A DNA stretch of 64,000 nucleotides, from contig NZ_JAAAPJ010000007.1 in assembly GCF_009909145.1 (NCBI RefSeq), positions 434,001 to 498,000 of the forward strand, in the 5' to 3' direction. Positions 26,321 to 35,843 of this stretch are shown piece after piece (the first letter of the stretch is position 1; each line of letters starts with the position of its first letter). The position numbers and the translations under genes are program-made. Under the pieces are notes generated by a model. It made no database searches and was not told where the DNA came from. It worked only from the letters and a program-made list of their open reading frames with translations. The DNA comes from Corallococcus silvisoli (GTDB taxonomy: Bacteria > Myxococcota > Myxococcia > Myxococcales > Myxococcaceae).

Positions 26321-26989
26321 ATGAAAGCGCAGTCAGGCCGTGTCTTCCGGCTCCGGGCCCGGGGGCCGGTGGCGTGCTTCAGCAGGCCGGAGATGAAGGT
26401 AGAGCGGGTGAGCTACGAGGTGATGACGCCCTCCGCGGCGCGCGGCCTGTTGGAGGCCGTGCTGTGGAAGCCGGCCATCCGCTGGCAGGTGCATGAGATC
26501 ACGGTGCTGGCGCCCATCGCGTGGACCAGCTTCCGCCGCAATGAGGTGAAGCAGCGCATGTCGGAAGGGGTGACGTTCTTCGCGGACGACTCGGACCGGA
26601 GGGCGCAGCGGAACACCGTGGCGCTGAGGGACGTGGACTACGTGGTGTCCGCGTCGTTCCATCTGACGGAGAAGGCCGGGCCGGAAGACTCAGTGCGCAA
26701 GTTCGAGGAGATGTTCGAGCGGCGTCTGGAGAAGGGGCAGACCTTCCAGGCGCCGTATCTCGGCTGCCGGGAGTTCGTCGCCGCGGTGGAGCCCGCACCG
26801 GAGCAGGTGCGGCCCATCGAGCCGGAGTTGGACCGGTCACTGGGCTGGATGTTCTACGACTTCGACTATCGCGGGGAGGAGACGGTGCCCCTCTTCTTCG
26901 AGGCGCGTCTTGAGAGAGGGCGGATGAAGGTGCCGACCTTGGAGCAGGTGCTCAAGGCCCAGGTTGGAGCGGGGGAGGAGCGCCGATGA
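26321..26989 (+). CDS. cas5c: Cas5c (Cas5d), pre-crRNA endonuclease and Cascade subunit
   Basis: 222 aa. In type I-C systems, which lack Cas6, Cas5c cuts the repeat hairpin and binds the 5' handle. The RAMP fold begins with RVFRLRARGPVACFSRPEMKVERVSYEVMTPSAARG (shown here in part as ERVSYEVMTPSAARG), followed by LWKPAIRWQV, the usual family opening, and the RNTVALRDVDYVV strand. It starts 28 nt after cas3 and its stop overlaps the cas8c start (ATGA). No cas6 is present in the window, consistent with this role. Confidence 0.92.
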   Translation: MKAQSGRVFRLRARGPVACFSRPEMKVERVSYEVMTPSAARGLLEAVLWKPAIRWQVHEITVLAPIAWTSFRRNEVKQRMSEGVTFFADDSDRRAQRNTVALRDVDYVVSASFHLTEKAGPEDSVRKFEEMFERRLEKGQTFQAPYLGCREFVAAVEPAPEQVRPIEPELDRSLGWMFYDFDYRGEETVPLFFEARLERGRMKVPTLEQVLKAQVGAGEERR

Positions 26990-28704
26990 TGCTCAACGCG
27001 CTGTATGCCTATGCGCAACGAGAGGGTCTGCTGGAGGACCCCGACGTCGAGCTGCTGGCGGTGGATGCGCTCATCGTGGTGGGGAGCGACGGGCGTTTCC
27101 TGTCGTTGACGCCGACGACGGACGAACGAGGCCGGGGGCTGAAGCGTGCGGTGCCGCGCATTCCCAAGAGGACCGTGGCCATCCAGCCGGGCTTCTTCGT
27201 GGACAACGCCCGGTACGTCCTGGGGTGGGGCGGCGATGCGGCGAAGGCGAAGAAGAACCCGGAGCGCGCGGAGGCGTTCCAGGCCGTGGTGCACGCGGTG
27301 GCGAAGGAGACGAACGACCCCGGTGCTCAGGCCGTGGCTGCGTTCTTGTCGAAGCTCGAAAAGCAGCTCCCAAAGGTGGTGGAGCAGCGTGAGGAGTGGA
27401 CAGGCGAGGAGCGTCTGGCCTTCCGCTGGTCGGGGGATGAGGAGGGGACGCTCGTGCACGAACGCCCCGCGTTGCGCGAGGCGTGGGCACGACGGAGAGG
27501 CGCGGAGGGGGTGGGAGATAGGGCCGCGCGCAGGATGCGCTGTCTGGTCACGGGAGAGATCGGTCCGGTGGCGCGCTTGCATCCCTCCATCAAGAACGTG
27601 CCTGGCGCGCAGTCGTCGGGTGCCGCGCTGGTGTCATTCAACGAGGAGGCATTCTGCTCGCAGGGGCTGACGCAAGGGGAGAACGCCCCCGTCTCCCGGG
27701 CCGCGGCGGAAGGGTATGCCACGGCGCTCAATCACATGTTGTCGCGAGATGGAGACCGGCGCTACCGGCAGGGCGTGTCGCTAGGCGAAGGCGCGGTGGT
27801 GGTGTTCTGGACGCGTGAGCCGGACCCGGTGGTCGACACGTTGTTGAACGTGCTCGACTTCCCGCAGCCGGCGCAGGCGGTGCATTTCGCGGAGTCCCCG
27901 CTGCGAGGGCTTGAGCCCGGAAAATTCGACGCGACGCGCTTCTACGCGATGACCCTGGGGGGCAACGCCGCACGCGTGGTGGTGCGCGACTGGTTCGAAC
28001 TCGCCATCCGAGACCTCAAGCACAACGTCCTTGGCTACTTCGACGAATTGAAACTCGAGGGGAGACGCGAGCGACCGTTGTCCGTCTGGGACGCGGTGAG
28101 GGCGGTGGAGCCGCCAGGGGCTCGGGGGATTCCGCCGGACCTGGGGACGAAGTTGATCGGTGCGGCGCTGGGGGGCCGGCCCTTTCCCCGCGAGCTGTTG
28201 GCCGCCGCCCTGCGACGGCTGCGAGTCCCAGACAAGGACGACGGGGCGTCCTTCCTGCTGCATACGCGTTGCGCACTCATCAAGGCCACGTTGCGGCGAC
28301 CGCCGCATGGCATCAAACCCATGGAGGTGTCCGTGTCGTTGAATCCAGACAGTCCTGAGGTGCCGTACCAGTTGGGCCGGTTGTTCGCCGTGTTGGAGCG
28401 GCTCCAGTGGATCGCGCTCGAGGGAGTCAACACCAGCATCAAGGATCGCTACTTCGGCGCGGCGATGGCGAACCCTGGAGTGGTGTTCCCGCGCTTGCTC
28501 CAGCTGTCCAACCATCACCTGGCGAAGCTGTTGGGGCGGTCGAAGGGCAGCGCCCGGTGGGTGGAGAAGCTGATCGCGGAGGTCATGGGCAGGCTTCCCC
28601 CCAGGGGGTGGTCGACGACCCTGAAGTTGGAGGAGCAGGGCCAGTTCGCCATTGGCTACTACCACCAGCGTCAGGACTTCTTCACGCGGCGGGATGAGGA
28701 CTGA
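26986..28704 (+). CDS. cas8c: Cas8c (Csd1), large Cascade subunit
   Basis: 572 aa, of normal Csd1 length. It recognises the PAM and recruits Cas3 in type I-C. Family landmarks are MLNALYAYAQREGLLEDP at the start, LSLTPTTDERGRG, RNTVAIQPGFFVDN-like VAIQPGFFVDNARYVLG, a CLVTGEIGPVARLHPSIK zinc-ribbon-like stretch and SNHHLAKL near the end. It overlaps cas5c by 4 nt, with GGGGGAGGAG upstream. Codons 60-71 contain the exact 35-nt match to spacer 11 of the adjacent array. Confidence 0.92.
   Translation: MMLNALYAYAQREGLLEDPDVELLAVDALIVVGSDGRFLSLTPTTDERGRGLKRAVPRIPKRTVAIQPGFFVDNARYVLGWGGDAAKAKKNPERAEAFQAVVHAVAKETNDPGAQAVAAFLSKLEKQLPKVVEQREEWTGEERLAFRWSGDEEGTLVHERPALREAWARRRGAEGVGDRAARRMRCLVTGEIGPVARLHPSIKNVPGAQSSGAALVSFNEEAFCSQGLTQGENAPVSRAAAEGYATALNHMLSRDGDRRYRQGVSLGEGAVVVFWTREPDPVVDTLLNVLDFPQPAQAVHFAESPLRGLEPGKFDATRFYAMTLGGNAARVVVRDWFELAIRDLKHNVLGYFDELKLEGRRERPLSVWDAVRAVEPPGARGIPPDLGTKLIGAALGGRPFPRELLAAALRRLRVPDKDDGASFLLHTRCALIKATLRRPPHGIKPMEVSVSLNPDSPEVPYQLGRLFAVLERLQWIALEGVNTSIKDRYFGAAMANPGVVFPRLLQLSNHHLAKLLGRSKGSARWVEKLIAEVMGRLPPRGWSTTLKLEEQGQFAIGYYHQRQDFFTRRDED
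27163..27197 (+). other. Protospacer in cas8c matched by own array spacer 11
   Basis: These 35 bases (starting CCCAAGAGGACC, ending GGGCTTCTT) are identical to array positions 32640-32674. If the protospacer is taken as 27164-27197 (34 nt), the three preceding bases are TTC, the known type I-C PAM, on the correct side for the spacer orientation. The match is in the coding strand of cas8c. Confidence 0.9.
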
Positions 28705-28764
28705 TCGCTGCTCACGATGGATGGGTTGTTCTCACGAAACGGTGTGTCATCAGGAGTGGAATCC

Positions 28765-29712
28765 ATGTCGCTCATCAAGAATCGCTATGACTTCGTCCTG
28801 CTGTTCGATGTGAAGGATGGAAACCCCAACGGGGACCCGGATGCGGGCAACCTGCCGCGTCTGGACCTGGAGACGGGGCATGGTCTCGTCACCGACGTGT
28901 GCCTCAAGCGCAAGGTGCGGAACTACGTGCAGCTTGTGCACGGATGCGCGGACGGCCAGGACATCTACGTGAAGGAGCGGGCGTTGCTCTCCGCGCTCCA
29001 CGCGGAGGCTTACGGCCGACTGGGGTTGAAGGTGCAGGAGGACAGCGAGGAGTCCCCGGCTGAAGCCGAAGCCGAGAAGGCGGAGGCCAAGGGGAAGGGC
29101 AAGGCGGAGAAGAAGCGCAAGTCCTCGGATGGAGAGGTGGTGCGCAAGGTGCGCGACGAGATGTGCCGGCGCTATTTCGATGTGCGCACGTTCGGGGCGG
29201 TGATGTCGCTGAAGGAGGCGAACGCGGGGCAGGTGCGTGGGCCGGTGCAGCTCACCTTTGGTCGCTCGGTGGATCCGGTCGTCGCGGCGGAGCACACCAT
29301 CACGCGGATGGCGGTGGCGACGCGCAAGGAAGCGGATCAGCAGCAGGGCGACAACCGGACGATGGGGCGCAAGAACACGGTGCCTTACGGCCTGTACCGC
29401 GCGCACGGCTTCGTGGCTCCGGCGCTGGCGAAGCAGACGGGGTTCGGGGAGGAGGACCTGGGCTTGCTGTGGAAGGCGCTGTTGGAGATGTTCGACCATG
29501 ACCGGAGCGCGGCGCGCGGGCTGATGGCGACGCGGCGGCTCCTGGTGTTCCGCCACGCGAGCGAGCTGGGCAATGCGCCCGCGCACAAGCTGTTCGACGC
29601 GGTGACGGTGCGGCGCAAGGACGAGTCCCGGCCGCCGCGCGACTTCACGGACTACGCGCTGAGCGTGGGGAGCGTGCCGCCGGGCGTGGAGGTGATGGAG
29701 CTGGGCGGATGA
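28765..29712 (+). CDS. cas7c: Cas7c (Csd2), Cascade backbone subunit
   Basis: 315 aa. It polymerises along the crRNA spacer. Signatures: [27 protein letters not shown] (Cas7 opening, seen from residue 6; core [15 protein letters not shown]), [23 protein letters not shown] and [17 protein letters not shown]. The ATG at 28765 has AGGAG 8 nt upstream; the frame is open to 28717 without an RBS. Residues about 91-122 form a Lys/Glu/Ala-rich insertion that makes it slightly long for the family. It is 60 nt after cas8c and overlaps cas4 by 4 nt. Confidence 0.92.
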   Translation: MSLIKNRYDFVLLFDVKDGNPNGDPDAGNLPRLDLETGHGLVTDVCLKRKVRNYVQLVHGCADGQDIYVKERALLSALHAEAYGRLGLKVQEDSEESPAEAEAEKAEAKGKGKAEKKRKSSDGEVVRKVRDEMCRRYFDVRTFGAVMSLKEANAGQVRGPVQLTFGRSVDPVVAAEHTITRMAVATRKEADQQQGDNRTMGRKNTVPYGLYRAHGFVAPALAKQTGFGEEDLGLLWKALLEMFDHDRSAARGLMATRRLLVFRHASELGNAPAHKLFDAVTVRRKDESRPPRDFTDYALSVGSVPPGVEVMELGG

Positions 29713-30368
29713 GCGCCGGGCCCAGTGAATCCGACGCCTTCGTACCCATCTCCGGTCTCCAGCATCTGGTGTATTGCGAGCGGCAGGCCGCGCTCATCCA
29801 CGTCGAACGCATCTGGGAGGAGGACGCCGCGACGGTGGCGGGCAAGCTCTTCCACGAGCGGGTGGACCGGGTGGGCAACGACCGCCGTGAGACAGGGAGG
29901 GTGGCGAGGGCGCTGCCGCTGCGCTCGGAACGGCTGGGCCTGGTGGGGCAGGCGGACACGGTGGAGTACCACCCGGACGCGACGGCACCGGGAGGGCTGC
30001 GGCCCTTCCCGGTGGAGTACAAGCGGGGAAGGGTGAAGTCGGAGCGCGCGGATCGAGTGCAGCTCTGCGCGCAGGCCCTGTGTCTGGAGGAGATGCACGG
30101 CGTGTCGGTCCCGGAGGGCGCGCTCTTCTACGGAGCGAGCCACCGGAGGGTGGGGGTGGTGTTCGACGTGGCGCTGCGCGAAGCGACGGAGTCCGCGGCG
30201 CGGAGGCTGGCGACGCTCATCCTGGAGCGACGGGTGCCGCGCGCGGTGTACGACGCGCGGTGCGCGCCGTGCTCATTGAAGCCCCGCTGTCTGCCCGAGT
30301 CGGTGTCGGATCCGGGCCGTGCGGTGAGGCATCTGGCCCGGATGCTGAAGGTGGAGGAGGAGGCATGA
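29709..30368 (+). CDS. cas4: Cas4, adaptation exonuclease
   Basis: 219 aa. It trims prespacers and selects PAM-containing DNA with Cas1-Cas2. Four Cys for a 4Fe-4S cluster are visible: Cys23 (HLVYCERQ) and Cys185, Cys188, Cys194 ([11 protein letters not shown]). RecB-type nuclease residues appear in GQADTVEY and VEYKRGR, followed by [11 protein letters not shown]. It overlaps both neighbours by ATGA junctions, so cas7-cas4-cas1 is translationally coupled. Confidence 0.92.
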   Translation: MSAGPSESDAFVPISGLQHLVYCERQAALIHVERIWEEDAATVAGKLFHERVDRVGNDRRETGRVARALPLRSERLGLVGQADTVEYHPDATAPGGLRPFPVEYKRGRVKSERADRVQLCAQALCLEEMHGVSVPEGALFYGASHRRVGVVFDVALREATESAARRLATLILERRVPRAVYDARCAPCSLKPRCLPESVSDPGRAVRHLARMLKVEEEA

Positions 30369-31393
30369 GTCTTCAGCTCAACACGCTGTTCGTGACGACG
30401 GAGGGGGCGTACCTGCGCAAGGACCACGAGACGGTGGTGGTCCGAGTGGAGGAGGCGACCCGGGTTCAGGTGCCCTTGCAGCATCTGGCGTCGGTGGTGT
30501 GTTTTGGGCGGGTGGGGGTGTCACCGGAGCTGATGTCGGCGCTGGCGGAGGCGGGGGTCCACGTGGCGTTCTTCTCCCCCACGGGGCGGTTCCTGGCGCG
30601 GGTGGAAGGAATGCCAGGTGGGAACGTGGTGCTGCGCCGGGGGCAGTTCCGGTGCGCGGATGATGGGCCGCGCACGCTGGCGTTGGCGCGGGCGATGGTG
30701 GCGGGCAAGGTCTACAACACGCGGCAGTTCCTGCTGCATGCGAAGCGCGACGCAGCGGATGCGCGGAGGCAGGGTCTGGCGGAGGCCACGGAGCGGCTGG
30801 CGTCGAGCCTGCGGACGTTGGGGAGCGCGGAGACGTTGGACGCGGTGCGAGGCGTGGAGGGGAACGCGGCCCGTGAGTACTTCGCGGTGTTCCCCTTGCT
30901 GGTGAAGCGCGAGGAAGAGGCGTTTCGGTTCGAGGGGAGGAGCCGGCGGCCGCCGAAGGACCGGATCAATGCGTTGCTGTCTTTCGGGTATGCGCTGTTG
31001 GCGCAGGACTGCGCGGGTGCGGCGGCGGGGGTCGGGTTGGATGCGGCGGTGGGATATTTGCATGGGGAGCGCCCAGGCAGGTTGTCGTTGGCATTGGACC
31101 TGATGGAGGAGCTTCGGGCGGCGGTGGTGGATCGTCTGGTGTTGTCGCTGGTGAACCGGGGGCAGGTGGGGGCGGGGGACTTCGTGGAGGATGCTGCGGG
31201 TGGCTGGAGGATGAGCGACGCGGCGAGGAAGACGTTCCTGGTGGCGTACCAGGAGGCGAAGCAGGTGCAGGTCCAGCACGAGTTCCTGGGGCAACAGGTG
31301 CCGTGGGGGCGGGTGCCGCACCTTCAGGCCCTGTTGTTGGCGAGGGTCATCCGAGGGGACCTGGAGGTGTACCCGCCCTTCAGGATGAGGTGA
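30365..31393 (+). CDS. cas1: Cas1, spacer integrase
   Basis: 342 aa. Catalytic metal ligands are intact: Glu165 (RGVEGNAA), His233 (YLHGERPG) and Asp245 (LALDLMEEL). The I-C-type C-terminus includes VPHLQALLLARVIRGDLEVYPPF (core RVIRGDLEVYPPF). The start at 30365 overlaps the cas4 stop; the frame is open further upstream but that part lies inside cas4. With Cas2 and Cas4 it forms the adaptation complex that built the adjoining array. Confidence 0.94.
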   Translation: MSLQLNTLFVTTEGAYLRKDHETVVVRVEEATRVQVPLQHLASVVCFGRVGVSPELMSALAEAGVHVAFFSPTGRFLARVEGMPGGNVVLRRGQFRCADDGPRTLALARAMVAGKVYNTRQFLLHAKRDAADARRQGLAEATERLASSLRTLGSAETLDAVRGVEGNAAREYFAVFPLLVKREEEAFRFEGRSRRPPKDRINALLSFGYALLAQDCAGAAAGVGLDAAVGYLHGERPGRLSLALDLMEELRAAVVDRLVLSLVNRGQVGAGDFVEDAAGGWRMSDAARKTFLVAYQEAKQVQVQHEFLGQQVPWGRVPHLQALLLARVIRGDLEVYPPFRMR

Positions 31394-31397
31394 GGCG

Positions 31398-31688
31398 ATG
31401 CTGGTGCTGGTCTGTTACGACGTGGCGAACGACGACGCAGCGGGGGCCCGGCGGTTGAGGAGGATCGCGGAGGCGTGCAAGGACCGCGGGGTGCGGGTGC
31501 AGTATTCGTTGTTCGAGTGCCGCGTCGGGAAGCGTGAGTGGGTGGCTTTGCGCCAGCGGTTGTTGGATGAGGCGGACCTGGCGAAGGACAGCCTGCGTTT
31601 CTATTTTCTACACGCGGATGAAGAGACCCGATGTGAGCACCACGGGGTTCGACCCCCGATGGATCCCACAGGCACCCTCATCGTTTGA
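31398..31688 (+). CDS. cas2: Cas2, adaptation complex subunit
   Basis: 96 aa, typical length. It opens with MLVLVCYDVAND (Asp8 in the conserved YDV motif) and has RVQYSLFECRVG, the usual Cas2 strand. It is the structural core of the Cas1-Cas2 integrase and starts 4 nt after cas1. It is the last gene of the operon; the array leader follows. Confidence 0.94.
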   Translation: MLVLVCYDVANDDAAGARRLRRIAEACKDRGVRVQYSLFECRVGKREWVALRQRLLDEADLAKDSLRFYFLHADEETRCEHHGVRPPMDPTGTLIV

Positions 31689-31871
31689 GGGGCCGCGCGA
31701 ACCCTTCCCAGTGGAGGGCTGCCCTGAGGTTCGCGCTCGGGAAACTCCGGGGAAGAACAGGGGGTTGTTGGGAGGGGATGGCTTCGCGAGGGAGGTGGAA
31801 TGGTGCCGATGGAGGGGTTCGCGGAAAGCTTCGAATTTTCTTTGGAAACTTCATACGTTAGAGCCAGTAGG
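31689..31871 (+). promoter_or_regulatory. CRISPR leader
   Basis: 183 bases between cas2 and the first repeat. The part next to the array (about 31825-31866, with AATTTTCTTTGGAAACTTC) is clearly richer in A+T than its surroundings, as expected for a leader carrying the array promoter and integration signals. Intact repeats lie at this end and degenerate ones at the far end, which independently marks this as the leader side. Confidence 0.75.
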
Positions 31872-34800
31872 GTCGCTCCGCTCTCCGGGGCGGAGCGTGG
31901 GTTGAAACCTCGACCAGGGCGCGGCGCTGGCGAGCGCGGCGGTGTCGCTCCGCTCTCCGGGGCGGAGCGTGGGTTGAAACAGCGTCACAGGGTCGAGCTT
32001 CGGCAACGTGTCACGTCGCTCCGCTCTCCGGGGCGGAGCGTGGGTTGAAACGCCTTCGCAGGTTGTTCGCTGGGCGCCGTGGCCTCCAGTCGCTCCGCTC
32101 TCCGGGGCGGAGCGTGGGTTGAAACTCCCCGCCTCCAGTCGCGGTCTGCACCTGAAACAAGTCGCTCCGCTCTCCGGGGCGGAGCGTGGGTTGAAACGTA
32201 AGACCTACCCTGTGGGCCTTGAGCAGGAGGGTCGCTCCGCTCTCCGGGGCGGAGCGTGGGTTGAAACCACAAGCAGGTTCGTCCCCTCAGATGCCTTTAT
32301 GGGTCGCTCCGCTCTCCGGGGCGGAGCGTGGGTTGAAACTCCTTCCGCCTGCGCTTGCTGCGGCGATTTTCTTGTCGCTCCGCTCTCCGGGGCGGAGCGT
32401 GGGTTGAAACCGAGCGGGACGCGGAGCCGGACGATACGCCTTATCAGTCGCTCCGCTCTCCGGGGCGGAGCGTGGGTTGAAACAAGACAAGACTATGGGA
32501 AAGGCTGAATTAGACAAATGTCGCTCCGCTCTCCGGGGCGGAGCGTGGGTTGAAACTTCAGGGCCGGGAAGTTCTTGAGGAATCGCTTCCGGAGTCGCTC
32601 CGCTCTCCGGGGCGGAGCGTGGGTTGAAACATCTTGGGGCCCAAGAGGACCGTGGCCATCCAGCCGGGCTTCTTGTCGCTCCGCTCTCCGGGGCGGAGCG
32701 TGGGTTGAAACATCTTGGGGCAGGAACCCGCGTACCTGGAAATGCGCCGGTCGCTCCGCTCTCCGGGGCGGAGCGTGGGTTGAAACGTGAGAGGGCACCA
32801 CTGCCGTCTGCCGGATGACGTCGCTCCGCTCTCCGGGGCGGAGCGTGGGTTGAAACTGCTCCTGGATGTCGCGCAGGAGCGAGCTACGCTCCGTCGCTCC
32901 GCCCTCCGGGGCGGAGCGTGGGTTGAAACTAGGCACCAGCGGGGCTTGTTTTGGGGTCGCCATGGGTCGCTCCGCTCTCCGGGGCGGAGCGTGGGTTGAA
33001 ACCTCACCGTCACGCTCAGCTGCGCAACGCCGTAGGTCGCTCCGCTCTCCGGGGCGGAGCGTGGGTTGAAACATGGTGCAGCACTGGCCGAACTTGGTCG
33101 CGAAACTGGAGGTCGCTCCGCTCTCCGGGGCGGAGCGTGGGTTGAAACCAGAGGGAGAGGAGGCGCCCCTGATCAGCACTGCGTCGCTCCGCTCTCCGGG
33201 GCGGAGCGTGGGTTGAAACTCGGCGCCCACGCCCCACATCGCCGAGCCGGGCCACGGCGTCGCTCCGCTCTCCGGGGCGGAGCGTGGGTTGAAACAATTC
33301 GCCACGCCACGTCTCTAGGCAACACGTCGTCCGTCGCTCCGCCCTCCGGGGCGGAGCGTGGGTTGAAACTTATGCCTGCCCGTCAACTTTCTGACTGTTA
33401 TTTTGTCGCTCCGCTCTCCGGGGCGGAGCGTGGGTTGAAACGGCGTGAACGTCCCGGGGTTCGAGCGCGCTCCATATGGTCGCTCCGCTCTCCGGGGCGG
33501 AGCGTGGGTTGAAACATCGCTTCGCGCAGGGCCGCGATGGCTTCCAGCACGTCGCTCCGCTCTCCGGGGCGGAGCGTGGGTTGAAACATGGCGCCATCAA
33601 CACCCAGGCCCTGCTCGATGAGTCGCTCTGCTCTCCGGGGCGGAGCGTGGGTTGAAACCCCCTCCCGGGGCCGCAGAGCGCACGGCTCATGGTCGCTCCG
33701 CTCTCCGGGGCGGAGCGTGGGTTGAAACTGGGGGTTCATCTTGTCCCCGCCACTCCACCGATGCGTGTCGCTCCGCTCTCCGGGGCGGAGCGTGGGTTGA
33801 AACTAGTAACCCTTGAATCCCCGCGCCCTCATCAGTCGCTCCGCTCTCCGGGGCGGAGCGTGGGTTGAAACTCCGCTGAGACCCGAGGGCGTTCGGGCAC
33901 GGCGGGGTCGCTCCGCTCTCCGGGGCGGAGCGTGGGTTGAAACATGGCTCACCTGGAGAAAGAGGACGGCCCGTAGTCGCTCCGCTCTCCGGGGCGGAGC
34001 GTGGGTTGAAACGCGGTAACGGTGGGACACTCACGCCAGCTGGTGGTCGCTCCGCTCTCCGGGGCGGAGCGTGGGTTGAAACCGTGATCTCGCGCGCGCC
34101 GAGGGGCGCGCGCACTGTCGCTCCGCTCTCCGGGGCGGAGCGTGGGTTGAAACAGCTTCGATTTTCGCGATGGCCTGCTGGATTTTGTCGCTCCGCTCTC
34201 CGGGGCGGAGCGTGGGTTGAAACCCCAAGGGCGTGAGCAGGAACCCGGGCGGGCGCCGTCGCTCCGCTCTCCGGGGCGGAGCGTGGGTTGAAACTTCGGC
34301 ACCGAGACGAAGGGCGCGAAGGCAAGGCTTGTCGCTCCGCTCTCCGGGGCGGAGCGTGGGTTGAAACCAGCTCTGCAAGGCCAGCGACAGGTCGCTGCTC
34401 ACGTCGCTCCGCTCTCCGGGGCGGAGCGTGGGTTGAAACATCAAGTCGTCAATGCCTATCTATGGCGACTCTCGTCGCTCCGCTCTCCGGGGCGGAGCGT
34501 GGGTTGAAACCGCATCGCCCGGCTTGGCTACTACATCGTCCAGAGTCGCTCCGCTCTCCGGGACGGAGCGTGGGTTGAAACACAGCTGCGGACGGACCTG
34601 GTCGCGATGCTCCGTCGCTCCGCTCTCCGGGGCGGAGCGTGGGTTGAAACACCTGACACTTGTAGGTGATCTTCAGCGTCTTGCCGTCGCTCCGCTCTCC
34701 GGGGCGGAGCGTGGGTTGAAACCTCCGGTGATCGTCCAGGTGATCGCCGTTGGATTCGTCGCTCCGCTCTCCGGGGCGGAGCGTGGGTTGAAACCCGAGT

Positions 34801-35813
34801 TGACACCGCACCTCGGCAAGGCGCTGTCGGTCGCTCCGCTCTCCGGGGCGGAGCGTGGGTTGAAACAAGATGCGTACATGGCGCACCCCGGCCCCTGCGG
34901 CATCGTGTCGCTCCGCTCTCCGGGGCGGAGCGTGGGTTGAAACCAGGCCACGATGAACGCGAAGATGAGCATCACCACGTCGCTCCGCTCTCCGGGGCGG
35001 AGCGTGGGTTGAAACTCATGCTCGCCACTGTCGTCATAGACTGCGTGCATGTCGCTCCGCTCTCCGGGGCGGAGCGTGGGTTGAAACACCAGCAGCCGCC
35101 AGGAGTTTTCCCCCTCCACCTCGTCGCTCCGCTCTCCGGGGCGGAGCGTGGGTTGAAACTCGCGGACGAGGCGATCCTCGACGCGCCGGGTTACTGTCGC
35201 TCCGCTCTCCGGGGCGGAGCGTGGGTTGAAACGAGAAGCCGGACGCTCCGCGTGACGCGCTTGCTGCCGTCGCTCCGCTCTCCGGGGCGGAGCGTGGGTT
35301 GAAACCTGTCTTACTGGTGGATCGGCGACCGCGCTCTCGTGTCGCTCCGCTCTCCGGGGCGGAGCGTGGGTTGAAACTGGGTGGACTTCGGCTGGCGCGG
35401 CCCCGCGGCAGGGTCGCTCCGCTCTCCGGGGCGGAGCGTGGGTTGAAACCGCCGGTATGTCGTGCTCGCGCAGCACCCGGGCTCCGGTCGCTCCGCTCTC
35501 CGGGCGGAGCGTGGGTTGAAACGACGTGCCGCGCGGAGATAGCAGCGTCGAGTGCGGTACAGTCGCTCCGTTCCCTGGGGCGGAGCGTGGGTTGAAACTG
35601 GCCCCTCTTCGGCGTGCCCTCCTCGGACGCGTGTCGCTCCGCTCTCCGGAGCGGAGCGTGGGTTGAAACTCAAGTACGGCGTCTCGTTTACGAACGCGGA
35701 GCAGGTCGTTCCGCTCTCCGGGCGTGGCGTGGATTGAAACGGCGTTCGGTCTTTGCGTGTCGCAGCCATAGGCAAGGTCGCTCTGCTCAATGGGGCGCAG
35801 CAAGGGTTGAAAC
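31872..35813 (+). CRISPR. Type I-C CRISPR array, 55 repeats / 54 spacers
   Basis: The 37-bp repeat begins GTCGCTCCGCTCTCCGGGGC and ends GGAGCGTGGGTTGAAAC. It contains an 8-bp stem (CGCTCCGC/GCGGAGCG) and the GTTGAAAC tail typical of I-C repeats. I count 55 copies, the first at 31872-31908 and the last at 35777-35813. Repeats 1-50 are identical or differ by one base (for example 15, 21, 25, 38). Copies 51-55 are increasingly degenerate and two of them lack a base, marking the old trailer end. Spacers are 31-40 nt except spacer 11, which is 44 nt. Spacer GC varies widely, consistent with mixed foreign sources. Confidence 0.97.
32594..32721 (+). repeat. Aberrant repeat-spacer unit carrying the self-matching spacer
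   Basis: Repeat 11 (32594-32630) and repeat 12 (32675-32711) are each followed by the same 10 bases, ATCTTGGGGC. After repeat 11 the 10 bases precede a 34-nt sequence matching cas8c; after repeat 12 they are the start of spacer 12. This is the pattern expected if, during acquisition of spacer 11, the distal cut was made 10 nt inside spacer 12, so that repeat plus 10 nt was duplicated. Confidence 0.85.
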
Positions 35814-35843
35814 TCTCGACGATTTTGAATCTAGCCGGTCAGC

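Noticed and set aside
23989-31688. A dev-type developmental CRISPR operon as known from Myxococcus xanthus
   Set aside because: Gene order is the plain I-C set cas3-cas5-cas8c-cas7-cas4-cas1-cas2 and I see no devI-like leader gene, so there is no support for a developmental role.
32008-35803. Many open frames with repeated peptides such as RSALRGGAWVET and FQPTLRPGERSD
   Set aside because: They are translations of the CRISPR repeats and spacers, not genes.
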